NCBI GenBank assembly: GCA_030731625.1
Contig: JANQTQ010000129.1
Span: 1,679 to 47,932, forward strand
Source of the DNA: Polaribacter sp.
GTDB taxonomy: Bacteria; Bacteroidota; Bacteroidia; Flavobacteriales; Flavobacteriaceae
Direction: 5' to 3'
Length of the DNA: 46,254 nt
Shown one piece after another: positions 35,786-43,187 of this stretch (the first letter of the stretch is position 1; each line of letters begins with the position of its first letter). Under the pieces are notes generated by a model. The model did not search any database, was not told the DNA's origin, and worked only from the letters and a program-made list of their open reading frames with translations. A program made the position numbers and the translations under genes.

Positions 35786-36253
35786 TTATTTTTTATATTC
35801 TCCGAAGAGTTCTAATAATTTTTTTTGTCGGTATGCAAAAATTTCTTCTAATTTTGGTTTTACCAAAAAAGGATGCACCAATTGCCCTAAAATACCTAAC
35901 GGAACTTTATAGTCAATAATGTCTTCCATTTCTACGCCACCATCAATTTCTTTGATAAAATGTTTATGATGCCATAAGGCATAAGGGCCATACATTTGCT
36001 CATCTACAAAATACTTTTTGTGTTCTATATGTGTGATTCCTGAAACCCATTTTGTTTTAATTCCTAATAAAGGAGTCACAATATATTGTATAATTTGTCC
36101 GGTATATAAAGGTCTATCAATATCAGAAATAATATCGAAGCTCATATAATCTGGCGTAATTACTTTTAAATTTTTGGGGCTTGACAAAAAATCCCAAGCT
36201 TGGTCTAAAGTGATTGGTAATTTTTGTGTCCTTTGAAAGGTGTATATTTTCAT
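35786..36253 (-). CDS. SRPBCC-fold protein
   Basis: A 155-residue START/SRPBCC-like ligand-binding protein: FQRTQKLPITLDQAWDFLSSPKNLKVITPDYMSFDII is the family's typical first helix-grip region, with WVSGITHIEHKKYFVDEQMYGPYALWHHKHFI and EMEDIIDYKVPLGILGQLVHPFLVKPKLEEIFAYR to the end. The ligand is unknown. Close relatives recur beside photolyase and TspO genes in marine bacteria, which fits its place 1 bp after the tspO stop codon. Confidence 0.85.
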   Translation of the reverse strand: MKIYTFQRTQKLPITLDQAWDFLSSPKNLKVITPDYMSFDIISDIDRPLYTGQIIQYIVTPLLGIKTKWVSGITHIEHKKYFVDEQMYGPYALWHHKHFIKEIDGGVEMEDIIDYKVPLGILGQLVHPFLVKPKLEEIFAYRQKKLLELFGEYKK

Positions 36254-36254
36254 C

Positions 36255-36716
36255 TTAATTATGTATTAAAATATAAAGATTCAAAGAAGTAGCAATGCAT
36301 AACCAAACCATATAAGGTAAAAGCAAAGACTTATAATTGCCTACTTTATCACTTAATTTAAAATAATAGATAAATAGTAACGAGGTTAATAAAAGAATGG
36401 AAATTAAAGCTAAAAATACAAAATGCTGATTAAAGAAAATATAGTTCCAACTTACGTTTAAAACAAACTGAAGGATGAAAATCAATTTCATTTTTAGAGA
36501 ACTATCTTCTGTAAAAAGTTTTCCTAAATAGATTGAAAAACAAATCATAATGGACGTCCATGCTATACCAAAAACATATCCTGGTGGTGTCCATGGAGCC
36601 TGACTTAAATTTGTGTACCAATCAGAAAGTGGACCATTATTCATTAACCAACTTCCAATAGCTAAACCTCCAAAATTGATTACTAAAAATAAGATAGTTA
36701 GTTGAAGTTTTTTCAT
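36255..36716 (-). CDS. tspO: TspO/MBR tryptophan-rich sensory protein
   Basis: A 153-residue membrane protein with five TM helices and TspO motifs: SQAPWTPPGYVFGIAWT, QFVLNVSWNYIFF and LLPYMVWLCIATSLNLYI. TspO binds tetrapyrroles such as protoporphyrin IX and takes part in light- and oxygen-linked stress control. Its ATG shares a base with the stop of the preceding 56-residue gene (TAATG). Confidence 0.94.
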   Translation of the reverse strand: MKKLQLTILFLVINFGGLAIGSWLMNNGPLSDWYTNLSQAPWTPPGYVFGIAWTSIMICFSIYLGKLFTEDSSLKMKLIFILQFVLNVSWNYIFFNQHFVFLALISILLLTSLLFIYYFKLSDKVGNYKSLLLPYMVWLCIATSLNLYILIHN

Positions 36717-36886
36717 TATTTTTTTTGAATTTCTTCTATTTTTTTAAGAATTTCATCTGCTTCAAAATACTTTTTATCGCTATCGCTTCTACTAACAGAT
36801 TGCAGTTTATAAGCTTCCTCCATTAATTTTTTATAAGCATCTTGTAGTTTTTCAACTTCAGATTTCTTTTTAAACAAATTAAACAT
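36716..36886 (-). CDS. Small Lacal_2735-like protein (56 residues)
   Basis: A 56-residue, highly charged helical protein, MFNLFKKKSEVEKLQDAY..., then KKLMEEAYKLQSVSRSDSDK and a Lys-rich end IEEIQKK. It resembles the Lacal_2735 family of short flavobacterial proteins (recalled from family appearance). The frame starts at ATG 36886, 5 bp after the glutathione peroxidase stop codon, and its stop overlaps the tspO start, so translation is coupled. Function unknown. Confidence 0.8.
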   Translation of the reverse strand: MFNLFKKKSEVEKLQDAYKKLMEEAYKLQSVSRSDSDKKYFEADEILKKIEEIQKK

Positions 36887-36891
36887 TTCTT

Positions 36892-37362
36892 TTATTTTAA
36901 GTGTTTTGTAATTTTTGAACTTAACGGACTCGTAATTGAGAAAAAATAATCAATTAAATGACCCTCTTGGTCAACAAAATATTTTTGAAAATTCCATTTT
37001 ACAGAAGAACTTTTTTTATCGTTCATTTCTTTATCGGTAAGCCAAGCGTATAAGGGATGTTGATCATCTCCTTTTACATCGATTTTTTCTGTCATTAAAA
37101 AAGAAACACCATAGTTTACTTCACAAAATTCTTGAATTTCATCTGCACTCCCAGGTTCTTGTTTTCCAAACTGATTGCAAGGAACGCCGATAACAACTAG
37201 GTTGTCTTTATAGGTTTCGCTTAAGGTTTCTAAGTCTTTATATTGAGGCGTAAATCCGCATTTTGAAGCAACATTTACAAAAAGTATAAATTTATTTTTA
37301 AAGTCAGATAATTTGATAGGTTTACCTTGTAAACTATCAATTTTTATGTCGTAAAGATTCAT
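36892..37362 (-). CDS. Glutathione peroxidase-family peroxidase
   Basis: A 156-residue thiol peroxidase. The peroxidatic Cys is in VNVASKCGFTPQY (~35), the Gln in GVPCNQFGKQEPG (~64) and the Trp/Asn in VKWNFQKYFVD (~123). The CNQFGKQEPG loop also holds a Cys. Such bacterial enzymes usually use thioredoxin, reducing hydrogen or lipid peroxides. Here it sits in the photo-oxidative stress operon, 15 bp after an SDR gene. Confidence 0.93.
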   Translation of the reverse strand: MNLYDIKIDSLQGKPIKLSDFKNKFILFVNVASKCGFTPQYKDLETLSETYKDNLVVIGVPCNQFGKQEPGSADEIQEFCEVNYGVSFLMTEKIDVKGDDQHPLYAWLTDKEMNDKKSSSVKWNFQKYFVDQEGHLIDYFFSITSPLSSKITKHLK

Positions 37363-37377
37363 TTTTTTAGAATTTTG

Positions 37378-38061
37378 TTAGCTTTTAAAGCTCACGATTC
37401 CGCAATCTAGTTCAAAAATTTGACCAGAAATAGAACGTGCTTTATCAGAAATTAAAAAAGTAGCCATGTCAGCAACTTCGTCTGGATGTAAGAATTTTTT
37501 AAGAGGATGACGTTCTGTGATGCTCTCAATCATTTTTTCGTTTCTTAGCAGTTTTGCAGCCAAATCTGTATCGGTAACAGTTGGTGCAATTGCATTTACT
37601 CTTATGGTTGGGGCTAATTCTGCGCCTAAAGATTTTGTTAAACCTTCCACGCCAGATTTTGCTGCGGCTACACTTGCATGAAAAGGCATTCCTAGTTTTG
37701 CTGCAACGGTACTAAATAATAAAATAGAAGGATTCGTCCCTTTTTTTAGAGCTGGTAAAAAATGTTGAATAGCTTTTACAGCAGAAATTACATTTATTTC
37801 AAAATCTGTTCTAAAATCGTCTAAACTTAATCTAGAAATAGGTTTTAAATTGATGCTACCTGGGCAATAAATAAGTGTATCTATTTGCTCAATTATAGGT
37901 AATTCATCAGAAAGGATGTCACAAGAAAAATGAGTAAGATTTTTATGAGAAAGTAGAGGAACTGATCTACTTATGTTTATTACTTGGTTACTATCAACCA
38001 AAGATTTAACGATTGCACTTCCAATTCCTTTACTACCTCCAATTACTACTATTTTTTTCAT
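37378..38061 (-). CDS. SDR-family protein lacking the catalytic Tyr
   Basis: A 227-residue Rossmann protein with NAD(P)-binding VIGGSKGIGSAIV, NVISAVKAIQHF, the catalytic Ser region LLFSTVAA, and C-terminal VNAIAPTVTDTDLA and ISGQIFELDCGI. At the YxxxK motif the sequence is ASVAAAKSGVEGL: the Lys stays but the Tyr position is Val. Related SDRs near folE/photolyase genes are thought to act in pterin metabolism, but activity here is open. Confidence 0.85.
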   Translation of the reverse strand: MKKIVVIGGSKGIGSAIVKSLVDSNQVINISRSVPLLSHKNLTHFSCDILSDELPIIEQIDTLIYCPGSINLKPISRLSLDDFRTDFEINVISAVKAIQHFLPALKKGTNPSILLFSTVAAKLGMPFHASVAAAKSGVEGLTKSLGAELAPTIRVNAIAPTVTDTDLAAKLLRNEKMIESITERHPLKKFLHPDEVADMATFLISDKARSISGQIFELDCGIVSFKS

Positions 38062-38067
38062 GTTGCT

Positions 38068-38283
38068 TTATGGTCTTCCTTTCAAGCGCTTTTCTATTTT
38101 CTGTTTTACAGCAGTTAAACGCTTCATAAGATCCATCATTTCTGGATCTTTTTCTGATTTATATACTTCGTTAAGTTCGAGAATAAGTGATTTTACTTCT
38201 CTTGATGCTAAAATTCTGTCGCTAGTGGTTTTAAATGAGAATTTTCTGTTCTCAAATTCTATAGCTCTTTCAATTAAATTCAT
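38068..38283 (-). CDS. Small conserved helical protein, tandem copy 2
   Basis: A 71-residue, basic, helical protein: MNLIERAIEFENRKFSFKTT, SDRILASREVKSLILELNEV, then MMDLMKRLTAVKQKIEKRLK. It is about 70% identical by eye to the 75-residue protein directly upstream. No signal or TM segment. No known function; it may be a small regulator or scaffold of the light cluster. The SDR gene follows 6 bp later. Confidence 0.8.
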   Translation of the reverse strand: MNLIERAIEFENRKFSFKTTSDRILASREVKSLILELNEVYKSEKDPEMMDLMKRLTAVKQKIEKRLKGRP

Positions 38284-38360
38284 TTCTTGTTTTTTCCTAA
38301 AATTTACTAATCTGTGAATATAATTATAAAAGTTAGAAAAGCAAGAAAAATTTTAGTTTA

Positions 38361-38588
38361 TTAAGAAGATGTTAACGGTTTTCCCTTTAATCGTTTCTCT
38401 ATACGTTGTTTAACGGATGTTAATCGTTTCATTATATCCATTATTTTCTTGTCTTTACTCTCTTTGTAAAGCTCATTTAAACTTAAAATTAAAGATTTTG
38501 CTTCTCTAGAAGCTAGAATTCTATCACTAGTTGTAGGAAACTTCATTTTTCTGTTCTCGAATTCTAAGGCTTTTTTAATTAATTCCAT
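38361..38588 (-). CDS. Small conserved helical protein, tandem copy 1
   Basis: A 75-residue protein, MELIKKALEFENRKMKFPTT, SDRILASREAKSLILSLNEL, then IMDIMKRLTSVKQRIEKRLK and a short TSS tail. It is a clear paralog of the 71-residue protein 77 bp downstream, so the pair arose by tandem duplication and both copies remain intact. It starts 3 bp after the folE stop. Function unknown. Confidence 0.8.
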   Translation of the reverse strand: MELIKKALEFENRKMKFPTTSDRILASREAKSLILSLNELYKESKDKKIMDIMKRLTSVKQRIEKRLKGKPLTSS

Positions 38589-38591
38589 TAC

Positions 38592-39302
38592 TTAATAGTT
38601 TAGAGTGTTTTGTAATTCTGCTATTTTTTCTGATGTGTTAAAAACTCCACCAAAATAAGAAGTTACTGTAGATGATGTATCGTCTTTTACACCTCTAGAT
38701 GACACGCATAAATGTTTAGCGTCTATAATAACAGCAACATTTTCTGTTTCTAAAATCGATTTTAATTCTTCAGCAATTTGATTTGTTAAGCGTTCTTGTA
38801 CTTGTGGTCTTTTTGCGTAATATTCTACAATTCTATTTAATTTTGACAATCCAATTACTTTACCAGATGAAATGTAAGCTACATGCGCTTTACCTATAAT
38901 GGGTACAAAATGATGTTCACAATTAGAATAAAACGTAATATTTTTTTCAACCAACATTTGGTTGTATTTGTATTTATTATCAAACAAAGCAACTTTTGGT
39001 TTATTTGCAGGATTTAAACCAGAAAATATTTCTTCGATATACATTTTTGCAACTCTTTTTGGAGTTCCTTGTAAAGAGTCGTCGGTTAAATCTAAACCCA
39101 TTACATCCATAATTTGCGAAAAGAGTGCTGCTATTTTCTCTTGCTTTTCATCATCAGAAATATCAAAAGCAGTTGGTTTCATTGGCGTTTCTAAACCGGT
39201 ATATAAATGGTCGTCACCAACTTCATCAAATGTTAAACTGTTAAAAAAATGATTTTCTTTTTTTACTATTCCTTTTTTCTTACTTATTACTTCTGTAACC
39301 AT
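38592..39302 (-). CDS. folE: GTP cyclohydrolase I
   Basis: A 236-residue enzyme that converts GTP to 7,8-dihydroneopterin triphosphate for folate/pterin synthesis. Zinc ligands are seen in YSNCEHHFVPIIGKAHVAYI and in KHLCVSSRGVKDDTS. Also present are KVIGLSKLNRIV, RPQVQERLTNQIAEEL and GTPKRVAKMYIEEIFSGL. I start at ATG 39302 (MVTEVISKKKG); an in-frame extension to 39428 overlaps the upstream gene out of frame. In a photolyase cluster it probably boosts the methenyl-folate antenna cofactor. Confidence 0.94.
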   Translation of the reverse strand: MVTEVISKKKGIVKKENHFFNSLTFDEVGDDHLYTGLETPMKPTAFDISDDEKQEKIAALFSQIMDVMGLDLTDDSLQGTPKRVAKMYIEEIFSGLNPANKPKVALFDNKYKYNQMLVEKNITFYSNCEHHFVPIIGKAHVAYISSGKVIGLSKLNRIVEYYAKRPQVQERLTNQIAEELKSILETENVAVIIDAKHLCVSSRGVKDDTSSTVTSYFGGVFNTSEKIAELQNTLNY

Positions 39303-39360
39303 TGTTTTTCTTTTTAATGTGCTGTCATTAAGTACTCTAAACTTAAAAGCAAAGCACGTG

Positions 39361-39633
39361 TTATCTTTTTGATATAGAGTTGTTTGTAATTGTTCTTTGT
39401 CTAGAGCATTTAAATCTTCCTTTTTCAAATACTCTTAATTTGTCGTGTTTAGTTTTTCTTCCTTGCACTCTCGCTCTCCACATTTTAAAGCTTTTCAGCT
39501 TCATTTCTTTTCTCATTAAGTCGATAACATCTTGTTCTTTTAAACCAAATTGAAATTGTATGGCTTCAAAAGTAGTTCGGTCTTCCCAAGCCATTTCTAT
39601 AATTCTATCGACTGCTATACTATCTAATTGCAT
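39361..39633 (-). CDS. TIGR03643/DUF2805-family protein
   Basis: A 90-residue protein whose first ~72 residues match the TIGR03643 family: IIEMAWEDRTTFEAIQFQFG, LKEQDVIDLMRKEMKLKSFK, WRARVQGRKTKHDKLR. It looks like a small helix-turn-helix-type fold. The C-terminal CSRQRTITNNSISKR is basic. Such genes recur in photolyase/folE clusters of marine bacteria; function unknown. It lies 11 bp after the upstream gene and 58 bp before folE. Confidence 0.85.
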   Translation of the reverse strand: MQLDSIAVDRIIEMAWEDRTTFEAIQFQFGLKEQDVIDLMRKEMKLKSFKMWRARVQGRKTKHDKLRVFEKGRFKCSRQRTITNNSISKR

Positions 39634-39644
39634 TGGTAATGATT

Positions 39645-40079
39645 TTAATTATTGTTTTCGTAAAAAGAATAATTTTCTTCGTTTTCAACTTTTAGTTGTA
39701 AAATTCTGTCAAGAAATGTTTTGTTTTCTTTGTATAACTTGTCTGTTTTAAATCGAACATAATTTCCTTGTGCGTGAAGGCTGTAGCAGTTTGTTTTATA
39801 AATATGTAATTGATAAAACGGAATTGCCCAACTATAATTTTGTAATCCTTTATTAATGTGAATTATAATTCCTTTGCTTCTTAGCTCAATATTTCCGTAA
39901 TTCACATCGCTAACAGTATTCATATTGGTTTTAAAACCAATACTAACATCCTCAATTATCATTCTTTTTGAACCTGTTCCTTTTAATTTTATAGATTCAA
40001 AAAAAGAATACCGCTTGCCAATTAAGTTATTAATTGTTGCTTCTGCGTCTTTGTTTTTATATGTTGTGTTATAAAGCAT
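39645..40079 (-). CDS. Hypothetical protein, first gene of the folE operon
   Basis: A 144-residue beta-rich protein starting MLYNTTYKNKDAEATI. Alternating hydrophobic strands (RMIIEDVSIGFKTN, NIELRSKGIIIHIN, YSWAIPFYQLHIYK) suggest a PH-like or similar beta fold; no signal peptide. I do not recognise a family. The alternative ATG 40115 adds 12 residues with a hydrophobic start, but a -7 box lies just 3 bp before ATG 40079, favouring the shorter form. Confidence 0.68.
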   Translation of the reverse strand: MLYNTTYKNKDAEATINNLIGKRYSFFESIKLKGTGSKRMIIEDVSIGFKTNMNTVSDVNYGNIELRSKGIIIHINKGLQNYSWAIPFYQLHIYKTNCYSLHAQGNYVRFKTDKLYKENKTFLDRILQLKVENEENYSFYENNN

Positions 40080-40082
40080 GCA

Positions 40083-40135
40083 CAAATATACAAAAAAAAT
40101 AATTATGTTTAACATTATTTAATTTAAGTTAAACA
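40083..40135 (-). promoter_or_regulatory. Candidate light-operon promoter with inverted-repeat operator
   Basis: On the minus strand TATATTTG (40083-40090) fits the -7 consensus. Upstream, TGTTTAAC and GTTAAACA (40106-40113 and 40128-40135, plus-strand reading) make an 8-bp inverted repeat with a 14-bp spacer; the nearer arm falls at about -33. This is the only large gap in the cluster, so it likely drives genes down to phrB. Confidence 0.45.
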
Positions 40136-40185
40136 AAAATTAACAAAACATTATAAATCGCTATTTATTAAGAATCTAGCTATTA

Positions 40186-41664
40186 TTACATGCTGTTTCG
40201 ATCGGTAATGGTGTGTTTCTTTAAAATTCTGAAGTTTTCGGACCGTACATCCGGATCTTTTTTCATTTCCCAAAGAATATCACTGGCTCTTTTTCTTGCC
40301 GAGTTGATATCTACAATTGGTTTTGGATAGTTTTCACCTAGTTTAAAATTGTTAAAAAGTTCATCTAACGGAGTCATTAAATAGGGTTCGTGTATAAATG
40401 CAATAGGTAAATCTGCCAATTCTGGACACCATTTTTTGATAAAAGTAGCATCCTCATCATGCGCTAGACTATTTTTTATAGGATTATAGATACGCAACGT
40501 GTTAATGCCAGTTTCACCAGCGCCCATTTGCAATTGTGGAAAATGAATGCCAGGTTCAAAATCTAAAAACATTTTTGATAAATGTTTGGAGGAAGCTTGC
40601 CAAGGTTGCCATAAAATATGCGTAAAAAACGATACTAACATGGCGCGCATTCTAAAATTTAAATATCCGGTTTCTATCAAACAACGCATACATGCATCAA
40701 TTAAAGGAAAACCCGTGTTTCCTTCTTCCCAAGCTTTTTGATATTCTGCAGAAATAGTTTTTTTTAATTTTTGATAGCCCATGTTTAAACTTGCATTTTC
40801 CATGGTATGTTCCATTTCAAACTTCTGAATAAAATGTGCTTGCCATCGCAGACGAGAAACAAAAGCGCCTAAAGATCTAGAATTTTCAGCATCTTTTACG
40901 GCACTTGCTTTATGATAAATTTGACGAATAGAAACATTTCCCCATGCAATATATGGCGATAATCTACTGCAACTTTCTCTAGCTAAAGCTGGTTTGGATA
41001 TGTTATGCATGTATTTTTCATAACGTTTTTCAAAAAAACTATTGGCATATCTCCAAGCCATTTTTGTGCCTCCTTTTTGAAATACAGCCTGTTTTGGTGT
41101 TTTTAAATCTACAAGTTGAAAGTACTTTTCTAGCGAAGAAATCTCATCTATTGAAATAAATTTTTCTGATGCTAATTTGTTTTCAAATTGATAGTCAGAC
41201 ATATAATCTTCCCATTTTTCAAACCAATCTTCTCTAGTTAGCAAACCTCTTAAAATACCATTATTCTTATTTTCAATCCAATTTATTGAATTATTTCGGC
41301 AGTATCTTGTAAAAATTTTATCTCTGTTATACGTAATTAATAAACCAGTTTCTTGATGAGAAAAAACAGTATGAATTTTATATGTACTCAATAACTGATT
41401 AAATGCCGCCACAACTTCCGCCTGAACACATAAAATAGTTGTATTGTGTTTTTTTAAATCATCATTTAAATCTCTAATAGACTCTTTTATAAAGTTCCAG
41501 TGGCGTTCGTCATAATGCGAATCTTCGAGCAAAATATTTTCAAATACATACAAGAAAAGTGTCCGTTTATTAGATTGTAAAGCGTTGTAGATTGCCTCAT
41601 TATCTTGTAAACGCAAATCACGTTTTAACCAAACAACGTTTATTTCTTCTTTGTTAATATTCAT
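40186..41664 (-). CDS. Divergent photolyase/cryptochrome-family protein (PHR-like)
   Basis: A 492-residue protein. The N-terminal antenna domain begins INVVWLKRDLRLQDNEAI. The FAD domain shows RLSPYIAWGNVSIRQIY, FVSRLRWQAHFIQ, GNTGFPLIDACMRCL, YLNFRMRAMLVSFFTHIL. In place of the usual GxDAxPxxRIFNP it has GETGINTLRIYNP (~383-395): the FAD-contact Asp and the Pro are replaced, while the Asn in YNP is kept. It may be a photolyase of an unusual branch or a light sensor. Its start overlaps the FeS photolyase gene by 11 bp. Confidence 0.87.
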   Translation of the reverse strand: MNINKEEINVVWLKRDLRLQDNEAIYNALQSNKRTLFLYVFENILLEDSHYDERHWNFIKESIRDLNDDLKKHNTTILCVQAEVVAAFNQLLSTYKIHTVFSHQETGLLITYNRDKIFTRYCRNNSINWIENKNNGILRGLLTREDWFEKWEDYMSDYQFENKLASEKFISIDEISSLEKYFQLVDLKTPKQAVFQKGGTKMAWRYANSFFEKRYEKYMHNISKPALARESCSRLSPYIAWGNVSIRQIYHKASAVKDAENSRSLGAFVSRLRWQAHFIQKFEMEHTMENASLNMGYQKLKKTISAEYQKAWEEGNTGFPLIDACMRCLIETGYLNFRMRAMLVSFFTHILWQPWQASSKHLSKMFLDFEPGIHFPQLQMGAGETGINTLRIYNPIKNSLAHDEDATFIKKWCPELADLPIAFIHEPYLMTPLDELFNNFKLGENYPKPIVDINSARKRASDILWEMKKDPDVRSENFRILKKHTITDRNSM

Positions 41665-43186
41665 CTAAATGTTCGATTATATGTGTTGCTTTTTCTTTGA
41701 TTTTTACTCTTTCTTCGGATGACATTTTGTTTAACAAACTATACATCATTTTCATTCGAAAGTTACCCGATAATTGTGCTTGTTTTTCGTCTAAGAAATT
41801 CCAGTATAAGGTGTTAAAAGGACAAGCATCATCTTCAAATTTCTTTGTTTTTTTATAGACGCACGTATCACAATAGTTACTCATTTTACTGATGTAACTT
41901 CCGCTAGAAACATAGGGTTTTGTTGCAATTTTCCCACCATCAGCAAACTGACTCATTCCGCGTGTATTTGGCAACTGAACCCACTCAATAGCATCTACGT
42001 AAATACCTAAATACCATGCATCAATTTCATCGGGATCTATTTGTGCCAAAAGCGCAAAATTACCTGTAATCATTAATCGTTGAATATGGTGTGCATACCC
42101 GTTATTTAAAGAATTGGTTACAGCATTTTTAAGACAATTCATGTTGGTTTTTCCTGTCCAAAAAAAGCTAGGTAATTTATTTTTATTTTCTAGAAAGTTT
42201 TCTTTTTTGTAGGCTGGCATGAGCATCCAATACATTCCTCTCATATATTCTCGCCAACCTAAAATCTGTCTGATAAAACCTTCTACTTGCGATATATCTA
42301 TGTCATTTTCTTGCTTTCTGTAGGTTTCTAAAACTTTGGATATAATTTCTTTTGGAGAAATCATTTTAGTATTCATTGCAAAAGAAATTCTACTATGATA
42401 AAGATAAATTTTATCAGTATGCATTGCATCTTGATAATCGCCAAAATGAACCAATAAATGCTCGCAGAAATAAGCCAATTGAACTAAAGATTGTTTTCTA
42501 GAAATAGGATATTCAAAATATTTAGGATTGATATTTCCAATTGTATTGATTCCTGATTTTTCAATATCAGATATAATATCTTCAACATTGTTATCAAAAC
42601 AAATTTCTTGTGGAATTAAAGTTTCTCCTTTCCATTTTTTACGATTGCTCGCATCAAAATTCCATTTTCCTCCTTCGGGTTGATTATCAATAATTAAAAT
42701 TTGATGTTTTTTACGCATTTGGCGATAAAAATTCTCCATCAAAAATTGTTTCTTTCCTTTAAAGAAAGTTTGTAAATCTTCTCTTTCTGTATAAAAATGT
42801 TCCGTCGAAAATACTTCAGATTTAATGGATAAGTTTTTACAAAAATCAGTTAATTGACTGTCTAAACGATATTCATCCGGAGCTAAATACTCAAACGTAT
42901 CGATATTATTTTCTTTAATTAAAAGTGATAAGTTTTCTACTAAACTTTGTGTGTTTTGTGCGTCATTAATATCAAAATAAATAACAGTATGATTTGCTTT
43001 TTGTAATTCTTGTGCAAAGTTTCTCATCGCAGCAAAAAAGCCAACCACTTTTTGAATATGATGCGTTACATAATCTGTTTCTTGTCTCATTTCAAACAGA
43101 CAGTAGATTACATTCTTATCGGTTTTAGAAAACCAAGAATGTTCGCTATTTAGTTGATCTCCTAATAGTAAACGTAATTTTTTCAT
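41654..43186 (-). CDS. FeS-BCP photolyase, (6-4) type
   Basis: A 510-residue protein of the bacterial cryptochrome/(6-4) photolyase family with an iron-sulfur cluster. It starts KLRLLLGDQLN. Four Cys that would hold the 4Fe-4S cluster are present at ~351 (MNCLKNA), ~439 and ~442 (NYCDTCVY) and ~455 (DDACPFN), a pattern and spacing like Agrobacterium PhrB. The NGYAHHIQRLM His pair (~366) typical of the active site and the FAD-binding GxxxRQILGWREYMRGMYW region are kept. It overlaps the next gene by 11 bp and begins 1 bp after CRY-DASH. Confidence 0.93.
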   Translation of the reverse strand: MKKLRLLLGDQLNSEHSWFSKTDKNVIYCLFEMRQETDYVTHHIQKVVGFFAAMRNFAQELQKANHTVIYFDINDAQNTQSLVENLSLLIKENNIDTFEYLAPDEYRLDSQLTDFCKNLSIKSEVFSTEHFYTEREDLQTFFKGKKQFLMENFYRQMRKKHQILIIDNQPEGGKWNFDASNRKKWKGETLIPQEICFDNNVEDIISDIEKSGINTIGNINPKYFEYPISRKQSLVQLAYFCEHLLVHFGDYQDAMHTDKIYLYHSRISFAMNTKMISPKEIISKVLETYRKQENDIDISQVEGFIRQILGWREYMRGMYWMLMPAYKKENFLENKNKLPSFFWTGKTNMNCLKNAVTNSLNNGYAHHIQRLMITGNFALLAQIDPDEIDAWYLGIYVDAIEWVQLPNTRGMSQFADGGKIATKPYVSSGSYISKMSNYCDTCVYKKTKKFEDDACPFNTLYWNFLDEKQAQLSGNFRMKMMYSLLNKMSSEERVKIKEKATHIIEHLDEY

Positions 43187-43187
43187 G

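Noticed and set aside
39303-39428. N-terminal extension of FolE (start at 39428)
   Set aside because: It overlaps the TIGR03643 gene out of frame, while ATG 39302 gives the normal family length.
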